From assembly GCA_965277345.1 (NCBI GenBank), contig CBDICI010000003.1:310001-374000 (forward strand): a DNA stretch of 64,000 nucleotides, read 5' to 3'. Below, in pieces: positions 1 through 7,740 of this stretch; the stretch's first letter is position 1; the number at the start of each line of letters is the position of its first letter. The notes under the pieces were generated by a model. The model was not told the DNA's origin and did no database searches. It saw only the letters and a program-made list of their open reading frames with translations. The DNA is from CAIOYC01 sp965277345. GTDB lineage: Bacteria > Pseudomonadota > Alphaproteobacteria > Caulobacterales > Caulobacteraceae. The position numbers and the translations under genes are program-made.

Positions 1-228
1 CTTCAGGGTCGGATTGCCATTGGCGCTGAACGAGCGATAAAGCTGCTCGCGCGACAGGCCGGTCTCCCTTGCGATCTGCGTCATGCCCTTCGCCCGCGCC
101 ACCACGCCGACGGCGTGGGCGATATAGGCGCCGTCCTCGGTCTTGAAGGCTTCCTCCATGAAACCGGCGATGGCGTCCGGAGAGGTCAGGCCTTCGGCCG
201 GGTCAAAGGGCGTCAGTTTTTCCACCAT
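1..228 (-). CDS. HigA-like antitoxin, C-terminus cut by window edge
   Basis: Reading leftward from ATG at 228 the frame stays open to base 1 (76 codons). The N-terminus MVEKLTPFDPAEGL is followed by a helix-turn-helix stretch (TQIARETGLSREQLYRSF, about residues 50-67) of the kind seen in small 'addiction module antidote' proteins partnered with RelE/HigB-type toxins. It starts inside the 3' end of the upstream toxin frame (26-base overlap), which is the usual toxin-first higBA arrangement. The expected role is to neutralise the toxin and repress the shared promoter. The C-terminus lies outside the window. The family call is by motif and context. Confidence 0.8.
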   Translation of the reverse strand, partial: MVEKLTPFDPAEGLTSPDAIAGFMEEAFKTEDGAYIAHAVGVVARAKGMTQIARETGLSREQLYRSFSANGNPTLK

Positions 229-527
229 CCTGCTCGCTCCATAGTTCGGCCAGGCGTTTAGCCCGCCTGATGTCCCTGGTCTGGCTACCCTTGTCGCCAC
301 CACAGAGAAGAACGATCAGGGTGTTCCCGCGTGATTGGAAATAGACCCTGTAGCCGGGGCCATGGTGGATGCGCAGTTCACTGATTCCGTGGCCGACCGG
401 TTGGACATCGCCCATATGGCCGTAGGCCAGCCGGTCCAGGCGCGCGAGGATGATACCGAGCGCGCGCTCATCCTTCAGCCCCCGTCCACCATTTCCGGAA
501 CGTCTCCGTCTGCTTCAGTTCGATCAT
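203..527 (-). pseudogene. HigB/RelE-family toxin, frameshifted
   Basis: The 3' part encodes a clear HigB/RelE-type core (GDVQPVGHGISELRIHHGPG, then YRVYF and LIVLLCGGDKGSQ) but has no plausible start of its own before an internal ATG at 415. The missing N-terminus, MIELKQTETFRKWWTG, is in another frame starting at ATG 527. The two join if one base is removed from the run of five C (five G on the coding strand) at 479-483, giving a normal protein of about 107 residues. As written, the ATG-527 frame hits a stop soon after the run. It is either a real toxin inactivation or a homopolymer sequencing error. Intact members are ribosome-dependent mRNA interferases. Confidence 0.75.
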
Positions 528-596
528 ATGTAGTCTATAAACGACGCATGATCAAGGTGGGTGGCCCACGTTCGCGACGGAAAAGCGCCACGCGGA

Positions 597-2549
597 CTAC
601 ATCGGCGCCAAAATCGCGTCCAGTGAACCCTCGCCCGTCCCAATCTTCTCCAGGTGGGGGTATTTCAGCCCCTCGTGCCAGTCGATCTTCACGGTGCGGA
701 AGTGGTTGTTGATCTTCACCAGAAGCTCGATCGGCTCGCGCGTCCCCCTGGCGGCGATCACCGCCTGGCGCAGCAGGTCGGCGTCGTAGTTCAGCCCGTT
801 GACGGCGATGAGCTGGGTATCGGCGGTAAGGCCGGCCCTGAAGGCGGGGCCCTCCCACTGCACGTCGCCGAGCTGGCCGTCCTTGCCCACGGAAAAGCCC
901 AGCGAATACATGAAGTCCGCCCCGCCGCGCCGCGCGCCCGCCGCCTTGGCGAAGGCGGACTGCTGGTCGGTATAGACCAGGCGATAGCCGCCGCGCTTCA
1001 GCCCATCCAGCGGCGCGCCGGGGCCGTGGCCCTCCAGCCGGGTGCGCAGGAAGGTGGTCCAGTCGTAGGGCTCCACCGCGGTCAGCGCCCTCACCACATC
1101 TTCGAAGGTGTAGGTGTGGGTGATGAAGCTGCCGTCGTCCACGCCGAAGAACAGGCGGGCGAAGTCGGAGAGCGAGTGCTTGCCGCCCGACCGCTCGCGG
1201 ATCAGCGTATCGGCGTCGAGCCAGATCAGCTGGCCTTCGGAATAATAGTCCTCGCTGCGCTGCCAGGAGAGCCAGGACAACGGCCGCCTCTGGGAGACGA
1301 TGGGGTCGTTGGTGGTGTCGATCAGCGGCTTCCACGCACGCCCGACCCGGTGGTCGTAGGCGGCGGCGGTGAGGGCGATGGCGTCCAGCGTGTCCGCCTT
1401 GCTCATCAGGCCCGAGCGCGCGGCCAGCACATAGCCCCAATACTGGGTCTGGCCTTCATAGACCCAGAGCAGGCTGTCGCGCATCGGCACGTTGAAGGTG
1501 GGGGTCCAAAGGTCCGCGCCCCGGCGGAACTTGCCGTCCCAAGAGTGGGTGTATTCGTGGGAGAGGAGGTCGCGGCCCGCCGAGCCCTTGTCCCATTCGC
1601 GGAAATAGCCCGGGATGGTGCCGTCTTCCGACGACTGGTGATGCTCGAGCCCGTTGCCGCCCATCTTGTCGGACAGCGACAGCAGGAAGTCGTAGTGGTC
1701 GTAGTGGTGCGATCCGAAGTTCCGATAGGCCTGCTGCACCAGCTTCTTGTGCACGTCGATCTCGGCGGGCGTGGCCTCCACGTCCTCGGGCGAATCGCCG
1801 ATCACGTCCAGATGCACGGGGGCCGGGCCGCCGGGGTCGAGGTCGTAGCGCTTGTAGTACCGCCCGGCAATCAGCGGGCTGTCGGCGAAGGTGTTGAAGG
1901 TGGTGGTCCTGAACTGGACCGTCCCGCCGGCCTCCGACTCGGTCTCCAGCGCGGTGGCGTACTTCCAGCCCTCCGGCAGGCGGATCGAGGCCTTCACCTT
2001 GATGTCGCGCGTGAAATAGCCGGCGGGATAGAGCGCCAGCGAGATCCACTCGGCGTTCAACATCTCCGGTGTCATCACCACCCGGCCCTCGCGGGTGGAG
2101 ACGGGCGAGAGGAACTGAAACTCCACCTCCAGCGTCCTGGCGCCTTGCGGATCGACGTGAAAGGCGAAGACGTCGGCGCTGTCGCGCTTCCACTCCACCC
2201 GCTTGCCCCCGGCGTGGATAATCAGGCCGGCGACCTTGTCGATGGCGCCGCCCGGATTGTGCGCGCCCGGCAGCCAGCGCGGATAGGTCAGCATCACCGG
2301 CGCGCCGGATACGGGGATGGTCTCCTTGATGGTGAAGATGCCGTGGGTCAGGTCGGTGGCGTCCACCGCCACGCGCAGTTCGCCGGGATGGGGGATGTCG
2401 CGGGGTTCGGGCAGGGGCGGGTTCGGCGGCAGGGGCATCGGTTGGGGAACGGCGCCCACAGCGGCGCTTCGCATCGGCGCGGCCTGGACGCCGCCGACCG
2501 CCATACACGCGGCCAATGCCGCAATAGATACACCCAGCCCTGACCGCAT
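597..2549 (-). CDS. M61-family metallopeptidase (glycyl aminopeptidase-like), exported
   Basis: This 650-residue protein carries the zinc motif HEYTH at about residues 331-335, with the third ligand probably the Glu of WVYEGQTQYWG some 40 residues later; this is the M61 pattern. A PDZ-like domain (GFSVGKDGQLGDVQWEGPAF) lies near the C-terminus, typical of the family. The N-terminus is a signal peptide (MRSGLGVSIAALAACMAVGG). A GTG six codons upstream is possible, but ATG at 2549 is preceded closely by GGAGGGG. It probably acts in the periplasm on small N-terminal residues. The gene stands alone between the toxin-antitoxin pair and the methyltransferase island. Confidence 0.9.
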   Translation of the reverse strand: MRSGLGVSIAALAACMAVGGVQAAPMRSAAVGAVPQPMPLPPNPPLPEPRDIPHPGELRVAVDATDLTHGIFTIKETIPVSGAPVMLTYPRWLPGAHNPGGAIDKVAGLIIHAGGKRVEWKRDSADVFAFHVDPQGARTLEVEFQFLSPVSTREGRVVMTPEMLNAEWISLALYPAGYFTRDIKVKASIRLPEGWKYATALETESEAGGTVQFRTTTFNTFADSPLIAGRYYKRYDLDPGGPAPVHLDVIGDSPEDVEATPAEIDVHKKLVQQAYRNFGSHHYDHYDFLLSLSDKMGGNGLEHHQSSEDGTIPGYFREWDKGSAGRDLLSHEYTHSWDGKFRRGADLWTPTFNVPMRDSLLWVYEGQTQYWGYVLAARSGLMSKADTLDAIALTAAAYDHRVGRAWKPLIDTTNDPIVSQRRPLSWLSWQRSEDYYSEGQLIWLDADTLIRERSGGKHSLSDFARLFFGVDDGSFITHTYTFEDVVRALTAVEPYDWTTFLRTRLEGHGPGAPLDGLKRGGYRLVYTDQQSAFAKAAGARRGGADFMYSLGFSVGKDGQLGDVQWEGPAFRAGLTADTQLIAVNGLNYDADLLRQAVIAARGTREPIELLVKINNHFRTVKIDWHEGLKYPHLEKIGTGEGSLDAILAPM

Positions 2550-2666
2550 CGTCCCCTCCAGCTTCACGCCGCGAATGGCAAGCTATGCACGGCGCGCGCC
2601 CGCTTATCCAGATCGGAAAGATTGCGCCGCCGCAACAGGGCTATACGGACGAAATCCAGACCGGGT

Positions 2667-2795
2667 TCAATAGGCCACGGCGCCCTTCGGGAGGCGAACG
2701 CTCGGCGGTTGCAGGACCTGCCCCGGACCCAGGTGGCCGAGTTGAAGGCTGGCCAGCGCGGCGTCCAGCAACGCGGCGCCTCTGGACTGGGGCAC
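2667..2795 (-). pseudogene. Orphan 3' end of a gene of unknown function
   Basis: Immediately beyond the stop of the XRE gene, the minus strand reads about 43 codons to a TGA at 2667-2669. The peptide looks coding by composition (GAALLDAALASLQLGHL then a Pro/Val-rich tail ending KGAVAY) and uses the GC-rich codons of the host genome, unlike the AT-richer genes beside it. There is no start codon and the frame runs into the regulator gene. I read it as the stump of a resident gene whose 5' part was lost when the neighbouring island arrived. The product is not recognised, and chance openness in GC-rich DNA is a real alternative. Confidence 0.25.
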
Positions 2796-2796
2796 C

Positions 2797-3069
2797 CTAA
2801 GCTGACGACGCGAGATGCGGCGGAACTGCGGAAATCCAGACCGCTCCCACCTCGTCTGTTGATATTCGGATTCCTGCGTCAGTCAGAGCGTGAAGGAGCA
2901 CCGCCCTTGTGCGATCACTAAGAGAGCGTCGCCCCAATTCAAAGTCGGAGATAGTTTTCCGCGCTACCCCAGACTTCGCCTCTAAATCGCCCTGAGACCA
3001 TCCAACCAGCGCCCTGCCAGCCGCGCACAAGCGCCCCTCAAATAACTCATTCTGAGTTATATCACTCAT
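2797..3069 (-). CDS. XRE-family helix-turn-helix regulator, controller-protein-like
   Basis: This is a 90-residue protein with a Cro/C1-type HTH at about residues 17-55 (ALVGWSQGDLEAKSGVARK, then TISDFELGRRSLSD). A short C-terminal segment (AGIRISTDEVGAVWI) is common in small single-domain XRE regulators. It is divergent from the DNA methyltransferase with 66 bases between the start codons. Two related palindromes overlap its start and first codons, which suggests autoregulation. Small XRE proteins next to methyltransferases often act as restriction-modification controllers; that role is inferred here. Base composition is AT-richer toward the start codon. Confidence 0.85.
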   Translation of the reverse strand: MSDITQNELFEGRLCAAGRALVGWSQGDLEAKSGVARKTISDFELGRRSLSDRTRAVLLHALTDAGIRISTDEVGAVWISAVPPHLASSA

Positions 3070-3076
3070 TTTGAGT
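3042..3076. promoter_or_regulatory. Tandem palindromic operators at the XRE/methyltransferase divergent start
   Basis: Two inverted repeats with the same core lie 19 bases centre to centre. The first (3042-3060) has perfect 8-base arms, ATAACTCA and TGAGTTAT, around TTC. The second (3064-3076) has ACTCA and TGAGT around TTT. The second overlaps the XRE start codon and the first lies in its opening codons. Same-core palindromes spaced about two helical turns apart are typical binding sites for dimeric XRE/C proteins. The binding assignment is inference. Confidence 0.6.
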
Positions 3077-3135
3077 TGCCGCCAAGACGCTCTGGTGAGA
3101 TAACATCGTTCGAGTGATTCGTCGGCCGAGGGAAC

Positions 3136-4041
3136 ATGGACGCGTTAGAGATCGAAGGGCAAAAGATATTCTTTAGCGACGCCAGAAAAATGGAAGCATT
3201 CGCACCCGAGTCCATAGATTTCATCATGACGAGTCCGCCGTATTGGAACCTGAAAGATTATGGAAACTCGGTTCACGAGATTGGTGATAGTGATTACGAG
3301 AGCTACTTGGCAGACCTCGGGGAGGTTTGGCAGCAGTGCTATCGTGTCGCAAAGCCAGGCGCTGTTCTGATAATAAATGTGAATTCACGGCGTTCCAAGG
3401 GAGTATTCTACCCTATTGACTTCGACATTGTTGCCCGGATGAAGAACTGGAACTTCTGGGATCAAAACATATGGTACATTCCCAACGCCCTCCCTCAACC
3501 TAATGCCTACATGGAGCGACTGCTGGACAACAAGTTTGAGTCTATCCTAGTGTTTGTTAAGGGAGATAGTAAATCTTACAAGTTTAACAAGCCAAGAGTG
3601 CCGCAGAAGTATGCAGTCGCAGACCCCCGCTCGGAGAAGAAGAACTCTAGGGGGCGATGTGTGGGGAATATTATACGGGTTCCGGCGTACAGGCCTCCGA
3701 ACGTTAAGCAGATGGGGTACCATGTTGCGGCGTTCCCTGAGGAACTCGTCGCCTTCTTCATGGAATCATACACCCGGCCCGGAGATGCTGTTTTAGACCC
3801 GTTTCTAGGTTCGGGAACCACCTTGAAGGTGGCACGAGTAATGGGACGCCAAGGCTTTGGTTTTGAGGTTCACGACAGCTACCGTGCGTTGATCGAGACC
3901 CGGATAGCGGAAGCTTGGGCCGTTCCGGACTGGCGGGACGTTGACGTATTGCATTCCGCAACAATGGAGACGGGCGCGCGGAAGCCACGCAAGTCTCAGT
4001 TTCAGAACCAGGACAGGAACGTCAGCCTGTTCGACGAATGA
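3136..4041 (+). CDS. Site-specific DNA methyltransferase, beta-class (N4-cytosine or N6-adenine)
   Basis: This 301-residue protein has catalytic motif IV, TSPPYW, at residues 32-37 and the AdoMet-binding motif I, DPFLGSGTT, at 221-229. Motif IV before motif I defines the beta class. The SPPY form is frequent in N4-cytosine enzymes but also occurs in N6-adenine enzymes, so the modified base cannot be fixed by eye. ATG 3136 follows GAGGGAAC. It is not CcrM, which has a different catalytic motif and C-terminal extension. Codon usage is markedly AT-richer than in flanking housekeeping genes, pointing to acquisition. The 3' end overlaps the convergent gene by 20 bases. It probably protects against the restriction enzyme proposed there. 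Confidence 0.93.
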   Translation: MDALEIEGQKIFFSDARKMEAFAPESIDFIMTSPPYWNLKDYGNSVHEIGDSDYESYLADLGEVWQQCYRVAKPGAVLIINVNSRRSKGVFYPIDFDIVARMKNWNFWDQNIWYIPNALPQPNAYMERLLDNKFESILVFVKGDSKSYKFNKPRVPQKYAVADPRSEKKNSRGRCVGNIIRVPAYRPPNVKQMGYHVAAFPEELVAFFMESYTRPGDAVLDPFLGSGTTLKVARVMGRQGFGFEVHDSYRALIETRIAEAWAVPDWRDVDVLHSATMETGARKPRKSQFQNQDRNVSLFDE

Positions 4042-5083
4042 GGGCATCACCCGCTGTAAGCCAGTCAACCATAGAATTTAGTTCTTCGTGCCTGACGACC
4101 ATGTCGTTCGCATCCCACTGCTCTATGAATGGCGCAAATTCAATGCGAGCATCCTCTTCGAGGGCAATCTGGATAGGGAGCTTGAGGCGGGCTGCCGCGA
4201 TAAGAGCCACCTTCCAGATGGTCTTGAATTGGCAGAACTCGTCAGCGTTGCTCAGGACACCATCAAGTCCGGCCCTGTTGCTACGGAAGCCTACACCGTC
4301 GATGAAGGCGAGGAGTGTTGGACCGCCTCCACTTGGGTATCGGGTCTCAATCCAATCCCGAGCTTGTCGAATTTCGAGGTCATCCTTGGACTCGCCATAT
4401 TGCCCAATATTGGCCGTGTGAACGGTCGATTTGATAACGACCTGCGGATGCGACACTGACGGTATAACCAAGTCAAAGGAAATGCCGTCTATTTGAGCAT
4501 CTCGACATAAGGGATTATCCGCCTTTTCGAATGGCTCGAAGGGAATTTTTACGGACGCGAGCAGGGTGGCAAGTCGATACTCAGCCTCATGCCCGCTTCT
4601 TTTAGCGCGCTCCTGCCGAATGTAGCCCGGCCATGTGGACTGGTTCAGGGCCTCGAAAACATCTGAAATCTCTATTGCCTTCGAAGGTATGACGCCGATA
4701 ACTGATCTTAAACGCGAGAGTAAATACGGACCGGCTACCTTCCATGGCCCCGGACGCGTCAATCCCGAGAAGTTACTGGGTATAGTGATCGCACCCCTTT
4801 TTACGGCCGCACTCGCCTTAAGGTCGGAGATTATTTTGTTTCGTGTAAGCCCGCATATTTGAAGAACCACCGACAGGGCCTCGCCCATTTTCAGGAGTTC
4901 TTTTTGTAGCTTCTCCAGCGCCTCATCATCATCAGCCAGCGTGGCGGCCTTGTAGACCCCTGCCAGCAATAGTTGCTCCGCGTCCGTGAGGGAGCGACGC
5001 TCATCGAACTTCATTTGGAAGGCGTCTGCAGCGTGGTCCCACAGATGCTTCTCGAACTCAGCTCTCCTTCCTACGACCGACAT
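4022..5083 (-). CDS. Putative type II restriction endonuclease (unrecognised family)
   Basis: This 353-residue protein is not recognised from any motif I can name with certainty. Its position, convergent with and overlapping a lone DNA methyltransferase, is the main evidence for a restriction enzyme. A candidate PD-(D/E)XK-like core is visible: an acidic helix (SGHEAEYRLATLL, about residues 164-176), then FDLVIP at about 203-208 and VVIKST at about 215-220, giving an Asp followed 14 residues later by Lys, with E/D residues nearby (GESKDDLE). The usual acidic residue two before the Lys is Val here, so the site would be a variant. ATG 5083 follows GGGGG. A TTG at 5095 is an alternative start. 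AT-rich composition matches the methyltransferase. Confidence 0.55.
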   Translation of the reverse strand: MSVVGRRAEFEKHLWDHAADAFQMKFDERRSLTDAEQLLLAGVYKAATLADDDEALEKLQKELLKMGEALSVVLQICGLTRNKIISDLKASAAVKRGAITIPSNFSGLTRPGPWKVAGPYLLSRLRSVIGVIPSKAIEISDVFEALNQSTWPGYIRQERAKRSGHEAEYRLATLLASVKIPFEPFEKADNPLCRDAQIDGISFDLVIPSVSHPQVVIKSTVHTANIGQYGESKDDLEIRQARDWIETRYPSGGGPTLLAFIDGVGFRSNRAGLDGVLSNADEFCQFKTIWKVALIAAARLKLPIQIALEEDARIEFAPFIEQWDANDMVVRHEELNSMVDWLTAGDALIRRTG

Positions 5084-5508
5084 ATGCACCCCCAATTTTT
5101 TTCTTAGTTCGAGAGGGAGTCGGGTCCAACGGCAAGGTTGGTCCTAGTCACCGGCCTCACTGTCGGGGCAGGGCTATCGAACTACGGACCAGAAGCCACT
5201 GAGGGGCGGCTCAGCGGTCGATCCCGTGAAATGTGAGCGTGGCGACCAGCTCGATCCCTTCCGGTGCTGGGGCGCGAGTGCGGCGGACAAGCGCACAGTT
5301 CTCGCTCCCCCTGTTGCGAGTTTTTTTTGTATGGCGACAGAGGCGCTCTGTGCTCGCCTCAAGGGAGCTCGCGTTTGATGGTACCCCCCCACCCGCCCCA
5401 TGAGGTAACGAGGTCAGAACAAGGTACGTTTTGCGGCGACTCGGTGGGGATATAGTGGGGCGGAAAGCATGACGAAGTCAGCCGTACCGACTAACTACCT
5501 GAAAGAAA
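5084..5508. other. Intergenic stretch between the restriction-modification island and tRNA-Val
   Basis: About 425 bases with no convincing coding frame on either strand. Composition is mixed, with an eight-T run near 5321 and a C-run near 5385. I see no integrase, insertion sequence, or clear copy of the tRNA 3' end. It may hold the promoter of the putative restriction gene (near 5090-5130) and an island junction. Confidence 0.5.
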
Positions 5509-5583
5509 TGGTGGACGCGGTAGGGATTGAACCTACGACCCCACCCGTGTGAAGGGTGTGCTCTCCCGCTGAGCTACGCGTCC
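5509..5583 (-). tRNA. tRNA-Val (anticodon CAC)
   Basis: The reverse strand folds as a complete cloverleaf. The acceptor arm GGACGCG pairs with CGCGTCC, the D arm is GCTC/GAGC, and the anticodon arm is CACCC/GGGTG around the loop TTCACAC (anticodon CAC, reading GUG). The T arm is GTAGG/CCTAC around TTCAATC. The discriminator is A and a CCA end is encoded (5509-5511). Its 3' end faces the restriction-modification island, the usual side for tRNA-targeted integration. Confidence 0.95.
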
Positions 5584-5614
5584 GATCCGGGGAGGCGCGC
5601 CTATAGCGCAGGGT

Positions 5615-6295
5615 TCAGGCGCGGGCAAGCAGCCGTTGGGCGGCGGCGGGCAGTTCGGCATAGGTCTGGATCACCAGATCGGCGCCCAGCGCCTCCACCG
5701 GCGTGTCGGTATAGCCGAACGGAAACAGGATGCAGGGCACGGCGGCGGCCCTGGCGGCGTCGGCGTCGGCGCGGCTGTCCCCCACCATCAGCGCGCGCAA
5801 GGGGTCGCCGCCCGCCGTGTCGATGGCGTGCAGCAGGTGGCTGGGGTCGGGCTTTGGCCTTGGCGCGCTGTCGGCGCCGATCACCGCGGCGAAGCGGGCC
5901 TTGAGGTCCAGCGCCTCCAGCAACCGCATCGACAGGGCGGTGGGCTTGTTGGTGCAGACACAGAGCGTAGCGCCGGCCTCGGCCAGGGCGTCCAGCGCCG
6001 TCTCCATGCCGGGAAAGGGGCGGCTCTCGCTGGCGACCCGGCCGCGATAAATGTCGATGAAGCGCGCGACCAGTCCCGGCGTCTCGGCCTCGTCCAGGGG
6101 CTCGCCCGCGGCCAGGAAGCCGCGCTCGATCAGGGCGCGCGCGCCCCGGCCCACCAGCATCCGCGCCGCCTCGGTCGGCAGGGCGGGCAGGCGGCTTTCG
6201 CCCAGCACCACGTTCAACGCGCCGATCAGGTCCGGCGCGGTATCGACCAGGGTGCCGTCGAGGTCGAAGGCGATGGTGGCGCCATCCAGTCGCAT
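5615..6295 (-). CDS. gph: Phosphoglycolate phosphatase (HAD superfamily)
   Basis: This 226-residue HAD hydrolase has motif I FDLDGTLVDT at residues 9-18 (nucleophile Asp plus the DxD acid/base), motif II in VCTNKP, the motif III Lys in PKPDPSHL, and motif IV in VGDSRADADAA. Length and spacing match Gph, which dephosphorylates 2-phosphoglycolate formed during DNA repair or oxygenation reactions. It is divergent from glmU, with 98 bases between. Other HAD phosphatases such as pyrophosphatase PpaX look similar, but the alphaproteobacterial gph assignment is the simplest. Confidence 0.88.
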   Translation of the reverse strand: MRLDGATIAFDLDGTLVDTAPDLIGALNVVLGESRLPALPTEAARMLVGRGARALIERGFLAAGEPLDEAETPGLVARFIDIYRGRVASESRPFPGMETALDALAEAGATLCVCTNKPTALSMRLLEALDLKARFAAVIGADSAPRPKPDPSHLLHAIDTAGGDPLRALMVGDSRADADAARAAAVPCILFPFGYTDTPVEALGADLVIQTYAELPAAAQRLLARA

Positions 6296-6393
6296 GGGGT
6301 TCCAAATAGTTCGGCCGAATCGTTGGGCTCGCCCGCCGTTTCGGCTAAATCGGACCGGGCGCCAAGTCCGGCGCGTCCAGGAGAAGCCTGTCC

Positions 6394-7740
6394 ATGGCCG
6401 CGAGAGCCGCCGTCATCCTCGCTGCGGGTCAGGGCACACGGATGCGTTCGCCGACGCCCAAGGTGCTGCACAGGGTCGGGGGACGCACCCTGCTGGACCG
6501 CGCCATCGATGCGGCCGAGGCCGCGGGGTGCCAGCGCATGGTCGTGGTGGTCGGGGCGCATTCGCCGGCGGTGGGCGCGCACGTGAGGAGCCGCCTCGGT
6601 GAAGGCTCCACCGCGCTGCAGGACCCGCCGCTCGGCACCGGCCATGCGGTGCGCGCGGCCGAGACCGCCCTGGCGGGGTTCGAGGGCGAGGTGGTGGTCA
6701 CCTATGCCGATACGCCGCTGCTGGACGCCGATACGCTCACGCCGCTGTTCGAGGCCCGGGCCGGGGGCGCGGACCTGGCCGTACTCGGCTTCCACGCCGC
6801 CGACCCCTCCGCCTACGGCCGGTTGCTGCTGAACGAGGCAGGGGGACTTGAGCGGATCGTGGAGGCCAAGGACGCCACGCCGGACGAGCTGAAGATCATC
6901 GCCTGCAACTCCGGCGTCCTGGCCGCGCCCGCGGCGCTGTTGTTCGAGCTGTTGGGCGACGTGACCGACCACAACGCCAAGGGCGAATACTATCTCACCG
7001 ACATTGTCGGCCTCGCCCGCGCGCGCGGGCTGAAGGTCGCCCCGGTGTTCGCTCCCGAGAGCGCGGTGATGGGGGTGAACTCGCAGGCCGAACTTGCGGA
7101 AGCCGAAGCGGTTTTCCAGTCGGCGATGCGGCGGGGCCTCATGGAGGCCGGCGTCCACATGCCGGCGCCGCACACGGTTCACCTGTGCTGGGACGCGCAG
7201 ATCGCCGCCGGAGCGGTCATCGAGCCGAACGTGGTGTTCGGTCCGGGGGTGAGGGTGGAGCGCGGCGCGGTGGTTCGCGCCTTCACCCATCTGGAGGGCT
7301 GCGTCGTGCGCTCGGGCGCGGTGGTCGGACCCTATGCGCGGCTGCGTCCTGGCGCCGACATCGGCGAGGACGCCCATATCGGCAATTTCGTGGAGGTGAA
7401 GAAGGTGGCTGTCGGGCCGGGCGCCAAGGCCAACCACCTGAGCTATCTCGGCGACGGCACGGTGGGGGCGGGCGCCAATATCGGCGCCGGGACGATCTTC
7501 TGCAACTATGACGGCTTCGACAAGTACGACACCCATGTGGGCGAGGGCGCCTTCATCGGCTCCAACACCGCGCTCGTGGCGCCGGTGAGGGTAGGGGCGG
7601 GGGCGATCACCGGCTCGGGGTCGGTGATCACCCGTGACGTGGGGGCCGACGCCCTGGCCCTCGAGCGGGCGGAGCAGGTGGAGAAGCCCGGCTGGGCGGC
7701 GCGGTTTCGCCAGATGAAGCGCGCGCGGAAACCGCGATGA
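6394..7740 (+). CDS. glmU: Bifunctional UDP-GlcNAc pyrophosphorylase / glucosamine-1-phosphate acetyltransferase
   Basis: This is a 448-residue GlmU. The N-terminal uridyltransferase starts with the nucleotide-binding loop LAAGQGTRMRSPTPKVLHRV (about 9-28). The C-terminal half is a left-handed beta-helix of hexapeptide repeats, including the acetyltransferase region around NFVEVKK and NYDGFDKYDTHVG. It makes UDP-N-acetylglucosamine for peptidoglycan and lipopolysaccharide in the cytoplasm. AGGAG lies upstream of ATG 6394. The stop overlaps the rpiA start (ATGA), so the two are translationally coupled. Confidence 0.97.
   Translation: MAARAAVILAAGQGTRMRSPTPKVLHRVGGRTLLDRAIDAAEAAGCQRMVVVVGAHSPAVGAHVRSRLGEGSTALQDPPLGTGHAVRAAETALAGFEGEVVVTYADTPLLDADTLTPLFEARAGGADLAVLGFHAADPSAYGRLLLNEAGGLERIVEAKDATPDELKIIACNSGVLAAPAALLFELLGDVTDHNAKGEYYLTDIVGLARARGLKVAPVFAPESAVMGVNSQAELAEAEAVFQSAMRRGLMEAGVHMPAPHTVHLCWDAQIAAGAVIEPNVVFGPGVRVERGAVVRAFTHLEGCVVRSGAVVGPYARLRPGADIGEDAHIGNFVEVKKVAVGPGAKANHLSYLGDGTVGAGANIGAGTIFCNYDGFDKYDTHVGEGAFIGSNTALVAPVRVGAGAITGSGSVITRDVGADALALERAEQVEKPGWAARFRQMKRARKPR

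Noticed and set aside
654..2543. A 629-codon plus-strand frame opposite the M61 peptidase
   Set aside because: Antisense shadow; no domain or start signal, and the peptidase has a zinc motif, signal peptide and Shine-Dalgarno.
2655..2680. A possible attachment-site copy matching the tRNA-Val T-arm (GGTTCAAT)
   Set aside because: Only about eight bases match, expected by chance. It does not extend to the tRNA 3' end.
5174..5455. Short open frames on both strands between the nuclease candidate and tRNA-Val
   Set aside because: No Shine-Dalgarno, no recognisable motif, mixed composition. Left as non-coding.
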